A DNA stretch of 64,000 bases from UBA2266 sp964406945. GTDB taxonomy: Bacteria; Planctomycetota; Phycisphaerae; Sedimentisphaerales; Anaerobacaceae. The stretch is taken from positions 1 through 64,000 of the forward strand of contig CAYOTO010000017.1 of NCBI GenBank assembly GCA_964406945.1, written 5' to 3'. A program made the position numbers and the translations under genes. Position 1 is the first letter of the stretch. Each line of letters opens with the position of its first letter. Under the pieces are notes generated by a model. That model did no database searches and was not told the origin of the DNA. It saw only the letters and a program-made list of their open reading frames with translations. Of this stretch, positions 7,960-16,442 are shown piece after piece.

Positions 7960-9438
7960 ATGAGAACCCCGCGAGTTTTCGCAGTCATTCTGACGGTGGT
8001 AACCTTCATCGGCTCAACCTCAGTATTCGCAGCAACCGAAACCGAATACCTGGCGGTCTTCATGGACGGCAAAAAGATCGGCCACGCCAAACAGACCAGA
8101 ATCGTCGAAGACGGCAAAGTAACCACATCCGAAGAAATCTCCATGACCATAAGCCGCAGCGGAATACCTATGTCGGTCAATACTCTCGAAAAGACCGTCG
8201 AAACCACCGACGGCAAGCCGATCCGCTTCGAATCCGTTATGGATCTGAGCCTCATGAAGATGAAATTCGCCGGGGTTGTCGAAGACGGCAAAGCCAATAT
8301 CACCGCCGAGCAGATGGGGCAAAAGCAGAATCTGACTATAGACTGGCCCGAAGGCGCATTGATGGCCGAGGGCCTGCGCCAACTGGCCATGAAAAAAGGC
8401 CTCGAAGAAGGAACCGAATACACGGCCAAGGTCTTCTTGCCCAGCCAGATGGACGCCATGCAGGTCAATATTGCAATAGGAGCTAAACAGCAAGTCGACC
8501 TTCTCGGCCGCGTCCTCGAACTGACGAAAGTTACCACAAGCTATTCGATGGGCCACCAGGGCAAGCTCACGACCGTCAGCTACTATGACGACGATTACAG
8601 ACTCCACAAAAGCGCCACGCCCCTGATGGGAATGACCATCGAAATGGTGGGCTGTACAAAGGAATTCGCCCTGAGCAAAAACGACCCGGTCGAACTCATC
8701 GACAAGATGTTCATCGCCAGTCCCAGGCCTCTGAAGAACCTCGACAAAATCTCAAGCGCAACGTACACCCTGGCCCCGCTGGAAGGCGCCAAATTGACCA
8801 TCCTCTCCGGCGACAACCAGACCGTGCGGAAACTCGACAACGGCCGAATCGAACTGACCGTCAAGCCCGTCAAAGCAAAATCCGGCGCCAAAATCCCCTA
8901 CAAAGGCGACGACAGACTGGCTCTCGAAGCCCTTAAACCCAGCCTTTACGTGCAAAGCGATCATCCTGAAATCATCGCCCTTGCCAGAAGGGCCGTGGGC
9001 AAGACCACCGACGCGGCCGAAGCGGCCAAAAAGATAGAACAATTCGTCGCAGACTACATGACCAACGCCGGTCTGTCGGTCGGCTATGCCACCGCAGCCG
9101 AGGTGCTCGAGTCCAAACAGGGCGACTGCAGCGAATTCGCAGTACTGACGGCCGCACTGTGCCGAGCCGGGGGAATCCCCGCCCAGGTTGTCACCGGTAT
9201 CGCATACGTGGACCACTACGCCGGATACAGAGACAATTTCGGAGGCCACGCGTGGGTCCGTGCGTACATCAACGGCAAATGGGTCGGCCTCGACGCCGCT
9301 TTCAAAAGCTCCGGCAGGGGAGGCTACGACGCAGGCCACATCGCACTTGCCGCCGGAAACGGCGACCCCGCCGGATTCTTCGACCTGGCCACAACAATGG
9401 GCAGATTCAAAATAGTCGAAATCAAAACGCAAGAGTAG
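7960..9438 (+). CDS. Secreted transglutaminase-like protein
   Basis: A 492-residue exported protein. A signal peptide (hydrophobic core in residues 6-24, ending SVFA-ATE) precedes a long beta-rich N-terminal region of unknown role. At the C-terminal end is a transglutaminase-like core with the expected triad: Cys390 in GDCSEFAV, His430 in GGHAWVRA and Asp445 in GLDAAF. Such bacterial domains usually act as cysteine peptidases or amide-modifying enzymes rather than true cross-linkers. The ATG at 7960 with GAAAGGAC upstream is preferred to the TTG two codons earlier. It is divergent from murE. A 9-bp GC-rich hairpin follows at 9455-9482. Confidence 0.85.
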   Translation: MRTPRVFAVILTVVTFIGSTSVFAATETEYLAVFMDGKKIGHAKQTRIVEDGKVTTSEEISMTISRSGIPMSVNTLEKTVETTDGKPIRFESVMDLSLMKMKFAGVVEDGKANITAEQMGQKQNLTIDWPEGALMAEGLRQLAMKKGLEEGTEYTAKVFLPSQMDAMQVNIAIGAKQQVDLLGRVLELTKVTTSYSMGHQGKLTTVSYYDDDYRLHKSATPLMGMTIEMVGCTKEFALSKNDPVELIDKMFIASPRPLKNLDKISSATYTLAPLEGAKLTILSGDNQTVRKLDNGRIELTVKPVKAKSGAKIPYKGDDRLALEALKPSLYVQSDHPEIIALARRAVGKTTDAAEAAKKIEQFVADYMTNAGLSVGYATAAEVLESKQGDCSEFAVLTAALCRAGGIPAQVVTGIAYVDHYAGYRDNFGGHAWVRAYINGKWVGLDAAFKSSGRGGYDAGHIALAAGNGDPAGFFDLATTMGRFKIVEIKTQE

Positions 9439-9454
9439 TCAAATCAGCGGAAAT

Positions 9455-9482
9455 GGGCCGCCGAATAGTCCCGCGGCGGCCC
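9455..9482 (+). terminator. GC-rich hairpin after the transglutaminase gene
   Basis: A perfect 9-bp stem GGGCCGCCG / CGGCGGCCC with a 10-base loop, 16 bp after the stop codon. No T-tract follows, so termination would be inefficient or of another kind. Confidence 0.5.
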
Positions 9483-9633
9483 AAACCCGGCCTATGCCGA
9501 TGAGCACCTGCGCCGCCTGCGAGCCAGTCTTGCAAACGATTACCCCTTCATGCTAAGATCCAACCGCTGAATGACCGTCGAACACGGGCGTTGACCGCAC
9601 ACAGATAAAGAACACAAACAGAGGAATGAAACA

Positions 9634-10101
9634 GTGAGCAGAAAACTCAAAGCATTCAAGAAAGCGGCAAGGACTGCAAACAGACGCCATTGTGCACTCT
9701 GCGGCAAAACCGAGAACCTGACCAAAACCGATTGCTGTGACCAATGGATATGTGACGACGAACATACCTACCGACTTTTTTCGTATGACCTCAATAGTTG
9801 TCATCGAAACCATAGGCGCTACACACTGTGTGGCTATCACTACAACGAACAACATCAGGGCCGATGGCAAGATTGTCAGCAGTGTCGAAAGGATTTTCAG
9901 GATGAACTCGAGATGTACGTCTGGTATGGCACGAATGAATTCAATTTCGAGAAACTCGCTAATCCCCCGAAATACGAGCCCACATTTTGCTCGAAGTGCG
10001 GTGCAGTAATTGTACTGAGCGAGGGTGGGTACTGCTCGAAGGGCGGCGAGTACATCTGCGGTCGGTGCACCTCCATCGAGTTCCCCAATCTCGGCACATA
10101 A
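9634..10101 (+). CDS. Cys/His-rich multi-zinc-ribbon protein of unknown function
   Basis: A 155-residue soluble protein with 14 cysteines arranged as several knuckle-like pairs: CALC and DCCDQWIC near the N-terminus, a SCHRNH...LCGYH block resembling HNH-type zinc sites, DCQQC, and a C-terminal FCSKC...ICGRC ribbon. At least two or three bound zinc ions are likely. GTG start at 9634 with GAGGAA upstream. Codon use is noticeably less GC-biased than in the neighbours, which hints at transfer. The basic N-terminus (SRKLKAFKKAARTANRR) would suit nucleic-acid binding. I cannot name a family with confidence. Confidence 0.75.
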   Translation: MSRKLKAFKKAARTANRRHCALCGKTENLTKTDCCDQWICDDEHTYRLFSYDLNSCHRNHRRYTLCGYHYNEQHQGRWQDCQQCRKDFQDELEMYVWYGTNEFNFEKLANPPKYEPTFCSKCGAVIVLSEGGYCSKGGEYICGRCTSIEFPNLGT

Positions 10102-10382
10102 TAAAACCCACATTGCAACTGTTGAGGACATTCTCCGGCTTGAATTGCCCCTGTGAACCTCTTGGCGCCAGTTTACCGCGACCTTGCCTTGTGGGCCGCC
10201 ACAAAGCATTTTGTATTGACTTCGAGTGTCGAAATTGCTACAATCGGGGCCCAGTCAACACCGAACGGCAGCGTGCTTCTCGAAAGAACGTTTTTTCGTG
10301 CCGCAGCGGGCTTTTTTGGGTGATGAAACCACGCTCGCCGCGAATACTTCAATTCGGCCCTGGCCGGGAAAGGTTCGCAGTC

Positions 10383-11975
10383 ATGAACGCAAAAGGTCAT
10401 TTTGTTTGGTTGCTCGGCGTCGTTTTTCTTGTCCTGTTCGCCGTCTTTGCCGCTCCGCTTCTCGCGGCCTGCACCGAGCCGGACGCACCAGATTGTCCGT
10501 GTTTCGACGATACCGGGGCATGGGCCCCGACAGGAGCCTACATCCAGGATATCGCCCTAGACACACTCGGCACGCGCGAATCCTGCCCCTGTCCCGGCAC
10601 AGCCGGCTGCAACTGGGAAATCAGCCCGGACGATGCATTCAGCAACGCGGGCAAACCGTACTATCAGATGGTACTCGGCGCAAACAGCGAACTGGCCGCT
10701 TCAATCATGGCCTGGGCCTTGGACTATTGCGGGCCTATCTTCGATTCCCGCGAAGCGTGGTGCTCCGAAACGATTTCATACTGGCACCGCGAAGCCGGCA
10801 TCCCGTATTCCGACGGCTATGCCTGTCGCTGGCACTGGGACTGGCAGAATCACAATGTCAACGCCCTCAAAACGTGGTACGAAACGGAGGATTACACGAC
10901 GCCTTACGGCATCGGAGGCCGCGGCAGGTGGATCAGCTACGAAGAACTCGATTACGAAAACTTCGAACTGGGAGTCACCGTCCCCGTCCCCGGGGCGTAC
11001 ATAGCCATTCGCGGTTACACACTCGGCTCTCCCAACTACTGGCAATCACTGAGCAACAGCCACAGCCTTCTAATTGACGAGATGTGGGTGCATAAGGGCG
11101 CCCTGGGCCGAGTCTTTCAGATCGAAGTCACACTGCTCGAAGGCAACAGCGGAAACCGCGTTCGTAACGATCACTACTACGAGGACCTGTGGTCTCTGAC
11201 ACCCGCCGGGCCCGACTGGATCGGCAGCGATAGAAAAATCTACGGATTCGGCGTCGATCTCACCGCCACTCGAGAACTCAGATATGACGAGTCCCGCCTT
11301 CATTACGTTAACCACCCCCATCAATACATTGCGCCGGCCCCGGACTCGACTGTTTATCTCGACAGGGACTGGGATCACCGCGCCAGACTGATTCCGCAGT
11401 TAAGAACCTATGCAGAAATGCTGCATGAAAAAGATGGGCCGAAACTCACCTGCTCGCTGCCGGAGATCAAACTGCCCGGACTGCCCGACGCCAACAACAT
11501 TCGATGGTACTTCCCCAAAGAAGAGGAACGTCCGGTCGAAATTCTCATCGACCTCATGGCCGTCCATCCGCTGCCAATCCGGGGCATAGAGCTTACCTGG
11601 AACAAACAGTTCGTACCCAGAAATTACATGGTCCGGTTCGCCGAGCAGGAGCAGAAGTACCTGGATGCCCGGATGCCCGACCTCAGCGAAATACAGTTTC
11701 CGCAGTGGATGCCCTCATTCACGATACCCGCTCATTTTTCCAAGAATCCTCCCGGTGCACCCGTCCGCTACGTCAAGCTGCTTTTCCCGAAAGGCACTTT
11801 CAAGCAGGATGCGATACTCGAGCGCCTGCGCTTCAAGTACGACCAGGGCCCCTGGAAGGACGCCGAGGACAGTCCTCCTTGCAAAAAGCCCATCCCGGCC
11901 GATATCAACGGAGACTGCGTAGTGAATTTCAGGGATTTCTCAATCCTGGCCGCCCACTGGCTCGAACAACTCTGA
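10383..11975 (+). CDS. Secreted dockerin-repeat protein with possible NlpC/CHAP-like Cys-His core
   Basis: A 530-residue exported protein. The ATG at 10383 (GGGAAAGG upstream) gives a signal peptide with a hydrophobic core in residues 8-28; the longer frame upstream is not used. A Cys-rich segment (CPCFDD, CPCPGTAGC) follows. EAWCSETISYWHREAG around Cys127 resembles the nucleophile helix of NlpC/P60- and CHAP-type peptidases, with a candidate His227 in SNSHSLLIDE. The C-terminus ends in a single dockerin-like segment, ADINGDCVVNFRDFSILAAH. The peptidase assignment is inference from two motifs; the dockerin-like tail is directly visible. No partner genes are evident, and about 280 bp without a gene precede it. 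Confidence 0.75.
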   Translation: MNAKGHFVWLLGVVFLVLFAVFAAPLLAACTEPDAPDCPCFDDTGAWAPTGAYIQDIALDTLGTRESCPCPGTAGCNWEISPDDAFSNAGKPYYQMVLGANSELAASIMAWALDYCGPIFDSREAWCSETISYWHREAGIPYSDGYACRWHWDWQNHNVNALKTWYETEDYTTPYGIGGRGRWISYEELDYENFELGVTVPVPGAYIAIRGYTLGSPNYWQSLSNSHSLLIDEMWVHKGALGRVFQIEVTLLEGNSGNRVRNDHYYEDLWSLTPAGPDWIGSDRKIYGFGVDLTATRELRYDESRLHYVNHPHQYIAPAPDSTVYLDRDWDHRARLIPQLRTYAEMLHEKDGPKLTCSLPEIKLPGLPDANNIRWYFPKEEERPVEILIDLMAVHPLPIRGIELTWNKQFVPRNYMVRFAEQEQKYLDARMPDLSEIQFPQWMPSFTIPAHFSKNPPGAPVRYVKLLFPKGTFKQDAILERLRFKYDQGPWKDAEDSPPCKKPIPADINGDCVVNFRDFSILAAHWLEQL

Positions 11976-12155
11976 CCCCCCAGCGCAGCCTTCGCCAAGC
12001 AGGTCCAGCATGTTTGTACCGCCCCCGCGGAGATTCAGAGACTCTCCAGACAGCGTTTGCAAACAACCCCGGAGTATGATATTCTCGGTTCCGGCATAGA
12101 CGACAGACGTGCAGGTGTACGAACTCCAAAACGCAACATGTGAAGGAGAACAAAG

Positions 12156-12812
12156 ATGTCAGAGATCGACCCTCGATACCCACGCGATGTGTCAGGAAAA
12201 GTCGAGCACACCGACACGGAATTGCTGCACCGCTCGTGCGAAGCGCTGTGGGGGATATGCACCGGCGTCATGGCCGATCAGGAATTAAGCGACGACGAAA
12301 TCAAGTTTCTCGATCAGTGGCTCCGCGACAACATCGAAATCGCCACCACCTGGCCCGGCGAAGTCGTATACGCAAGAGTTCGCGACGTTCTTGCCGACGG
12401 CGTCATAACCGAAGAAGAAAGAGATCATTTGAAGACGACTCTGACCGGTCTCATCGACGGTACACTTGCAAAAACCCCGCCCGCTCCCGACCTGCCGAAC
12501 GCTGAAACCGCCAAACAAACCGACGAGATTGAAATCCCCGGCAGGTCCTTCTGTTTCACCGGCACCTTCCTCTACGGTCCTCAGGAAGCATGCGAACGGG
12601 CCGTCAGCAAACGCGGCGGCATACCGGTGCCGCAGGTACAACGCGAACTGGATTATCTCGTAGTTGGTGCAATGGCCGGCGAAGCATGGATCGACACCGA
12701 TTTCGGACGAAACATAGAGATGGCCGCCAGCTATCAGAACCAGGGCTGCGACATCGCAATCGTAGGCGAAGAAATCTGGACAAGACATCTGGACCCACTC
12801 AAAAGAGCATAA
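12156..12812 (+). CDS. TerB-like / BRCT domain protein
   Basis: A 218-residue cytoplasmic protein. Residues about 20-105 form acidic helices of the TerB-like type, with LADGVITEEERDHL typical of that fold. Residues about 128-210 form a BRCT domain, starting IPGRSFCFTGTF and containing SKRGGIPVP, LDYLVVGAM and IEMAASYQNQG. BRCT domains of this type resemble those of NAD-dependent DNA ligase and polymerase epsilon-like exonucleases and bind phosphopeptides or DNA ends. No ligase or nuclease domain is present. AAGGAG precedes the ATG. Neighbours give no clue; similar stand-alone proteins are known in Proteobacteria, so transfer is possible. Confidence 0.82.
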   Translation: MSEIDPRYPRDVSGKVEHTDTELLHRSCEALWGICTGVMADQELSDDEIKFLDQWLRDNIEIATTWPGEVVYARVRDVLADGVITEEERDHLKTTLTGLIDGTLAKTPPAPDLPNAETAKQTDEIEIPGRSFCFTGTFLYGPQEACERAVSKRGGIPVPQVQRELDYLVVGAMAGEAWIDTDFGRNIEMAASYQNQGCDIAIVGEEIWTRHLDPLKRA

Positions 12813-12886
12813 TCGCCCCCCTGAGTGGCGACCCATTGGTCAAATCTATTTGCCGCAAGCAGCGTTAGAGCTTATTCCTCGCATAC

Positions 12887-13099
12887 TCAGGGCTGGGGCT
12901 TCGGCTTTTTGAGTACATGCCCTGCGGTTATAAGCCCGACGATAAAACCCCCGACGAATACGGCCAGCAGAAGCAGCACGCGGGGCATCTCCAGCGTAAA
13001 GAAAAGAATCTTCGTCTGGACTGATTCCGTATTCTGCAAAATTACAATCAGAATAAGAACAGATAACACGGCTATCAAAATGATTTTGCCTCTTTTCAT
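12887..13099 (-). CDS. LapA-family (DUF1049) membrane protein
   Basis: A 70-residue protein with two membrane helices (about residues 5-21 and 38-62). It has the LapA/DUF1049 pattern: an N-terminal helix, then QNTESVQTKILFFTLEMPRVLLLL, here split by a turn, then GGFIVGLI in helix two. LapA proteins of enterobacteria help control LPS synthesis through FtsH; whether this short homologue does is unknown. The ATG at 13099 has GGGG upstream. It stands alone, convergent with the BRCT gene. Confidence 0.8.
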   Translation of the reverse strand: MKRGKIILIAVLSVLILIVILQNTESVQTKILFFTLEMPRVLLLLAVFVGGFIVGLITAGHVLKKPKPQP

Positions 13100-13218
13100 A
13101 TAGCAAATCCCCTTTCAATTGTCTTGTCTATGCCCGTCGCGGAATCCAGGTCCTTGCATCGCGACAGTCGCAATCCCCCCACATTCTAACGCGGCAGACT
13201 ATGCGATACAACCTTCAT

Positions 13219-13368
13219 TCAGTCCAAACGCACCTTACATCGGACAATTCCCTGCGGGACGATAGCGTCCGCAACCCTTACAAAGCCCGCGACGTTGGCC
13301 CCGCGCGCATAATCCACGTAAGAGCCGTACCCTTTACAAATTCTTTCCTCCACAGAATCTAAAGACAT
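13219..13368 (-). pseudogene. C-terminal fragment of a second glutamate dehydrogenase
   Basis: A 49-codon open frame that starts with ATG (13368-13366) and stops with TGA. It closely matches the last ~45 residues of the gdhA product encoded 1 kb away: YVDYARGANVAGFVRVADA here against CADYVRGANIAGFIKVADA there, followed by PQGIV against QQGHI. Everything N-terminal of this is missing. It is most simply the relic of a tandem gdhA paralogue. A GGGG sits near the ATG, so translation is not excluded, but a GDH C-terminal helix alone should not be an enzyme. Confidence 0.75.
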
Positions 13369-13659
13369 AGATTACCCCGAATAACCCCCATCAGAACTCT
13401 TTAATCGCCTCCATGCCCGTTTTTCAATTCTGTCGGAAGATTCGCACCGGCGCACAAATACAGAATCAAAAAACATCCGTCGCCGTCGCCAGAACGCCTG
13501 TGCAATCGCCACACGACTCTGAGCCGCATAACCGGTGGCCCCGACATCATCAAAAAGAACAGACTGCCCTCCGGCGTTTGGTTTTGAGCGTTCGGACAGG
13601 ACAGCAGCAGACCACCGCATCCCTCGCTCTCGAAGTCCTTTAGCCACGTGCTCAACCGT
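13369..13659. other. Gap with no convincing gene
   Basis: Both strands are open over parts of this 290-bp stretch, but none of the frames has a ribosome binding site or a plausible protein composition. It may be decayed sequence belonging to the same deleted paralogue as the GDH fragment beside it, but I could not read GDH-like residues in it. Confidence 0.5.
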
Positions 13660-14067
13660 TCAACTTTCGAGCGAATCGAGCAGTATGTGGCTGACGGAAT
13701 GGACCTTCTCGCTCAGATCGGCCAGGTCTTGAACGCCTCTGGCCGCCTCGACTTTCCGCAGCAACTCTCGAAGATCGCCAACGCCGCCGATCCCGGCTAA
13801 ATCGTTGTTCTCCATGGTTACAATAACCTGACGGAGCCTTTGAGCCAGTCGACGGCGAAAGAACCCAACCTCCTGCGCCTTCACCGCCCCTGCGCGGTAG
13901 GCAGGCTCGAATTCATGGAAAGCGGTGCAGGCTTTCTGAAGGTACAGCAGAACCATGCCCCTGGCCGCATTGCCCGAGGTCAATATCCGCACCCACTGAT
14001 ATTCCTCATTCCGCCAGTGCTCGTCCTCTACTGTGGTCTTGTAACGGGGATCTTTGCGTTCGGACAC
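13660..14067 (-). CDS. Small helical protein of unknown function
   Basis: A 135-residue, probably all-helical soluble protein. GTG start at 14067 with AAGGAGG at ideal distance, so it is well supported as a gene. The N-terminus is charged (SERKDPRYKTTVEDEHW). Two amphipathic helices around GMVLLYLQKACTAFHEFEP and FFRRRLAQRLRQVIVTMEN are followed by a C-terminal Leu/Glu-rich helix pair. No catalytic motif is visible. It lies between gdhA and the GDH relic in the same direction. I do not recognise the family. Confidence 0.65.
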   Translation of the reverse strand: MSERKDPRYKTTVEDEHWRNEEYQWVRILTSGNAARGMVLLYLQKACTAFHEFEPAYRAGAVKAQEVGFFRRRLAQRLRQVIVTMENNDLAGIGGVGDLRELLRKVEAARGVQDLADLSEKVHSVSHILLDSLES

Positions 14068-14184
14068 GGTTCCTCCTTAAGTTCTGCACCTTCGAGCTTT
14101 ATGTCAGTCTTCGAACTGCATTCTGAAAAATCCGAAGAGACTTCCCGCCGGTGATTGCCGGTTGTAACTATCTGCTGTGGGGCT

Positions 14185-14227
14185 AAGTTACTCCGCCCCC
14201 GAAACCCGATTGGGGACGGAGCAACTT
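14185..14227. repeat. Long imperfect inverted repeat downstream of gdhA
   Basis: AAGTTACTCCGCCCC (14185-14199) pairs with GGGGACGGAGCAACTT (14212-14227) with one mismatch and one bulge, loop about 12 bases. A second perfect hairpin, TTGTGTC / GACACAA, follows at about 14237-14258. Both lie between gdhA and the small helical gene. Neither has a T-tract in the minus direction, so they may be a Rho-independent-like structure of poor quality, a REP-like repeat or a 3'-end stabiliser. Confidence 0.55.
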
Positions 14228-14305
14228 ATTGTCGCTTTTTGTGTCTGTATCGACACAATTGGGCGACTCCTGATGAACCCCGCGGTATGCAGGTTGCCAC
14301 GCCTA

Positions 14306-15682
14306 CTAAATGTGACCCTGTTGAACCATAGCGTCGGCAACCTTGATGAATCCAGCGATATTCGCTCCGCGAACGTAGTCCGCGCAACTGCTGTTCTGCC
14401 CATACTTTACGCAGTTGCTGTGAATCGACGTCATAATGTGCTGAAGCTGTGCGTCGATCTCTTCACGGGACCGTCGCATACATCCGGCGTTCTGCGTCAT
14501 TTCTAGCCCGCTGACCGCTACCCCGCCTGCGTTGGCCGCCTTACCCGGCCCGTAAAGCACCTTCGCCTTCTGGAAAACCTCCACGGCCTCGGGGGTGGAA
14601 GGCATATTCGCTCCCTCGGAAACGCAGTAGCAGCCGTTCTTGACCAGCGCTTCGGCATCTTCTTTTTCGATCTCGTTCTGGGTTGCACTTGGGAACGCCA
14701 GATCGCATGGCACATTCCATGGACGCGCGCCCGGCAGGTACTTGGCGTTTGGGTATTTCTCGACATACTCGCTGATTCGACCATACCGAACCAACTTGAG
14801 ATCCTTGACCCATTCGAGTTTCTCTTCGTTTATGCCGTCCGTATCCACAACCGTTCCGCCCGAATCGGACAGAGTCACGACCTTTGCGCCTAGAGCATTG
14901 AGTTTTTCGGTGGTGTAAACTGCGACGTTTCCGGATCCCGAAACCGTTGCGGTTTTGCCCTTGACTGACTCGCCGCGTGTTTGAAGCATTTCACGTGCGA
15001 AGTATACCGAGCCGTATCCTGTGGCTTCCGGGCGCAGTTGCGAACCGCCGAAGTTTGCATCTTTACCCGTCAGAACACCTGTGAATCGCTTCGTCAGCTT
15101 GCGATAATATCCAAACAGATAACCCACCTCCCGGCCGCCGACACCGATATCGCCTGCAGGCACATCGATGTCCGGGCCGATATGGTGCACTAGCTCGCTC
15201 ATGAAAGCCTGGCAGAAACGCATCACCTCGCGATCACTTCGCCCTTTAGGGTTGAAATCAGATCCGCCCTTGCCGCCGCCCATAGGCAGTGTCGTAAGGC
15301 TGTTTTTGAAAACCTGTTCGAAAGCCAGGAATTTTAGAACGCCCGCGTTGACAGAAGGATGAAAACGCAGGCCTCCTTTGTACGGTCCTATCGCATTATT
15401 CATCTGCACCCGATAGCCGCGATTCACCTGGACTTCACCACTGTCGTCGACCCACACAACTCGGAAGCTGATGATGCGGTCTGGTATTACGAGCCTTTCC
15501 AGTACCTTCGCCTCGCGGTATGCCCGGTTTTCCTGCACGACCGGCATGACCGACCTGACAACTTCCTGCACGGCCTGATGGAATTCGTGCTCACCCGGCG
15601 ATTCCAGGACGACTTTCTCCATGAACGAGCCATTCAATGACTCGATGGCTTCTTCGCTATCAATTCTTCTTGTAATCGTCAT
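14306..15682 (-). CDS. gdhA: Glutamate dehydrogenase, hexameric NADP-type
   Basis: Cytoplasmic enzyme interconverting 2-oxoglutarate plus ammonia and glutamate. The 458-residue length and the sequence fit the small hexameric class (E. coli GdhA-like), normally NADPH-dependent and biosynthetic. The substrate site is seen in RVQMNNAIGPYKGGLRFHP and the catalytic-lysine segment LPMGGGKGGSDF, then DIDVPAGDIGVGGREVG, and a nucleotide-binding GSGNVAVYTTEKL. I choose the ATG at 15682 because GAAGGAAAG lies just before it; the GTG at 15700 would put that site inside the gene. No glutamate synthase gene is nearby. A relic of a second copy lies downstream. Confidence 0.96.
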   Translation of the reverse strand: MTITRRIDSEEAIESLNGSFMEKVVLESPGEHEFHQAVQEVVRSVMPVVQENRAYREAKVLERLVIPDRIISFRVVWVDDSGEVQVNRGYRVQMNNAIGPYKGGLRFHPSVNAGVLKFLAFEQVFKNSLTTLPMGGGKGGSDFNPKGRSDREVMRFCQAFMSELVHHIGPDIDVPAGDIGVGGREVGYLFGYYRKLTKRFTGVLTGKDANFGGSQLRPEATGYGSVYFAREMLQTRGESVKGKTATVSGSGNVAVYTTEKLNALGAKVVTLSDSGGTVVDTDGINEEKLEWVKDLKLVRYGRISEYVEKYPNAKYLPGARPWNVPCDLAFPSATQNEIEKEDAEALVKNGCYCVSEGANMPSTPEAVEVFQKAKVLYGPGKAANAGGVAVSGLEMTQNAGCMRRSREEIDAQLQHIMTSIHSNCVKYGQNSSCADYVRGANIAGFIKVADAMVQQGHI

Positions 15683-15763
15683 CTTCTTTCCTTCTGCCAC
15701 TTTGCGTTACCAAGGGCTTAACACCTTGCTTGGCGGATATGCGCGGTCCGGACACTCCGAACG

Positions 15764-16078
15764 CTAACGCTGGTTTTCACTAATTCGTTGAATCGAATCG
15801 ATGTAGTGCTTCAGCAGCCAGAGCCGTTCCAAAAACTCCGGCCAGCCGCACGATGGAATGAACCCTTGCTTCAGACTCGGTCCCACCATCCCCGAAGTAG
15901 TAACATGAGGCTTCAACTCCCTCCAAACATCCGACCACGCCTTGTTTGCATCCCTCGATATCGACCCTGTAACTTTTAATAGATGCTCCAGGTTGCGAAG
16001 CGGGGTAAAAGGCACAATTTGGCCTTCATCTGCATGTTTTTGTTTTTCACTCGCCTGTTTACGCAATTCCACAGACAT
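15764..16078 (-). CDS. Small protein of unknown function
   Basis: A 104-residue soluble protein, ATG start with AAGGAG seven bases upstream. The N-terminal 25 residues are very charged (LRKQASEKQKHADEG); the rest contains helical segments and a Gly/Pro-rich turn (TTSGMVGPSLKQGFIPSCGW) before a C-terminal WPEFLERLWLLKHYIDSIQR helix. The gene sits 81 bp upstream of gdhA on the same strand, so co-transcription is possible. No family recognised. Confidence 0.65.
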   Translation of the reverse strand: MSVELRKQASEKQKHADEGQIVPFTPLRNLEHLLKVTGSISRDANKAWSDVWRELKPHVTTSGMVGPSLKQGFIPSCGWPEFLERLWLLKHYIDSIQRISENQR

Positions 16079-16174
16079 CGGTAATCTCCTTCTATTCTAT
16101 AGTTCGAAAATGCCGCATACGGCATCCAACGCAGCTGCCAGCCCGACACAATGGAGAATAGCAGAATCTGCGCA

Positions 16175-16230
16175 AACCGCACACGCAACTTAAACCCAGC
16201 TAATACCCATCAACCGTGTGCGGTTTTTAT
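16175..16230. terminator. Stem with T-run between the small gene and the LuxR-type regulator
   Basis: AACCGCACAC (16175-16184) pairs perfectly with GTGTGCGGTT (16216-16225), which runs into TTTAT on the plus strand. The 31-base loop is long for a terminator, so it could instead be an operator or an attenuator upstream of the regulator gene. A TATAAT at 16246-16251 follows, so the structure may border the regulator's promoter. Confidence 0.4.
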
Positions 16231-16442
16231 CACACATAATGCACATATAATACACACCGCGTTTCCGGCTTTCACAGCGAGGTCTATAACCCACTCTTTT
16301 GCTAAGTATTTGCTCTGAAAATATTTAGCAAAAGGCCGGTGAGACCGCTAATGTGCTTGATTATTCCCTGAGGTTTTGCGATGCTGATTTACAGTGAGAA
16401 CCAGGAAAGTTATCCTCATGTGCATTAAGTGGGTGTTCTGAA

